13,881 bases of DNA. Source: Candidatus Dadabacteria bacterium RIFCSPHIGHO2_12_FULL_53_21 (GTDB lineage Bacteria; Desulfobacterota_D; UBA1144; Nemesobacterales; UBA2774). The notes beneath the pieces were generated by a model, which saw nothing but the letters and a program-made list of their open reading frames with translations, was not told the origin of the DNA and searched no databases. The position numbers and the translations under genes are program-made. How positions within the stretch are numbered: the first letter of the stretch is position 1; each line of letters opens with the position of its first letter. Below, in pieces: positions 13,546 through 13,881 of the stretch. Where the stretch lies: assembly GCA_001775255.1 (NCBI GenBank), contig MFCJ01000136.1:1-13881 (forward strand), written 5' to 3'.

Positions 13546-13881
13546 CTTTCGTACACCGTCGGGTCGGTAACCCCCGCATCGAGAAATGCCCTCTTTCTCT
13601 CCCTGCATGAGCTGCATACCCCGCAGTGGACGTGCCCCCCCTTGTAACAGCTCCAGGTCTCTCTAAACGGCACTCCCAACTCGGTGCCGAGCTTAACTAT
13701 ATCCGCCTTGTCCATGTTGACGAAGGGCGCGACGATGTTGAGCTCGGGGTTGGCTGTAGCGAGCCTCTCGGAGGTCTGAAATGATTCGACGAACTCTTCC
13801 CGGCAGTCGGGATAAACGCCCCTGTCGGAGTGATGAGCGCCGAAAAAGACGTTATCCGCACCCCTGCTCACGGCGTATCCG
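13542..13881 (-). CDS. queC: 7-Cyano-7-deazaguanine synthase QueC (C-terminal part)
   Basis: QueC makes preQ0 from 7-carboxy-7-deazaguanine, ATP and ammonia. Only the last 112 residues are in the window and the frame stays open to its right edge, so the N-terminal PP-loop is not visible. The visible part has GADNVFFGAHHSDRGVYPDCREEF and then PFVNMDKADIVKLG. Near the end is the zinc-binding SCYKGGHVHCGVCSSCRERKRAF, with four cysteines spaced C-x7-C-x2-C-x2-C as in QueC. Its TGA overlaps the queE ATG. Together they supply 7-deazaguanine for tRNA queuosine or for DNA modification; the neighbours do not show which. Confidence 0.93.
   Translation of the reverse strand, partial: GYAVSRGADNVFFGAHHSDRGVYPDCREEFVESFQTSERLATANPELNIVAPFVNMDKADIVKLGTELGVPFRETWSCYKGGHVHCGVCSSCRERKRAFLDAGVTDPTVYER

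Noticed and set aside
13546..13617. Longer QueE starting at 13617
   Set aside because: The extra 24 residues are encoded inside queC and do not resemble QueE. The ATGA overlap at 13545 and the typical MNISEIFYSIQGEG start decide for the shorter form.
1..13881. CRISPR arrays, tRNA or rRNA genes
   Set aside because: I found no regularly spaced repeats and no cloverleaf-like or rRNA sequence by reading both strands.

Overview
The window looks like chromosomal DNA of a free-living Gram-negative-type bacterium with GC-rich housekeeping genes. Gene content (a three-subunit glycolate oxidase, rplM-rpsI followed by myo-inositol-1-phosphate synthase, queC-queE) suggests a deltaproteobacterial or related environmental lineage. 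This is inferred from gene content only and no taxon can be fixed from the sequence. Two AT-richer accessory stretches (about 1-1040 and 6480-9600) interrupt the GC-rich backbone.

Layout. 1-327: the 3' end of a trypsin-like serine protease gene. 407-898 (minus): a small helix-turn-helix protein converging on the protease gene, with a hairpin terminator between them. 1038-1355: the C-terminal end of a host-like gene whose 5' part is missing exactly where the AT-rich DNA stops, so it is called a remnant. 6455 down to 1369 (minus): a glycolate oxidase operon in the order glcD - glcE - DUF3891 gene - glcF, with a sigma70-like promoter ahead of glcD. A 25-bp tandem duplication has doubled the glcF start region and made a 7-residue mini-ORF ending one base before the glcF start.

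6480-9600 is an accessory block between the divergent glcD and rplM promoters. It carries a small Lys-rich protein, a three-helix membrane protein with a soluble C-terminal domain, a basic KGG-type protein and, on the opposite strand, an Orc1/Cdc6-like AAA+ ATPase. Upstream of the ATPase are several TACTTG/CAAGTA palindromes that look like operators. The block is bounded by facing inverted copies of a 23-bp sequence. The right copy is fused to the 3' end of a collapsed IS1-like transposase gene, in which a short N-terminal piece is joined directly to the C-terminal piece. I read the block as cargo lodged between ends of a dead insertion sequence. The ATPase, basic-protein and membrane-protein set is the best candidate for an undescribed system, but its function cannot be assigned from sequence alone.

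9677-11868 (plus): rplM, rpsI and ino1 form a tight operon behind a good promoter. 12790-11927 (minus): a class I SAM methyltransferase. 13881-12904 (minus): queC (partial) and queE overlap by ATGA and belong to 7-deazaguanine (queuosine precursor) synthesis.
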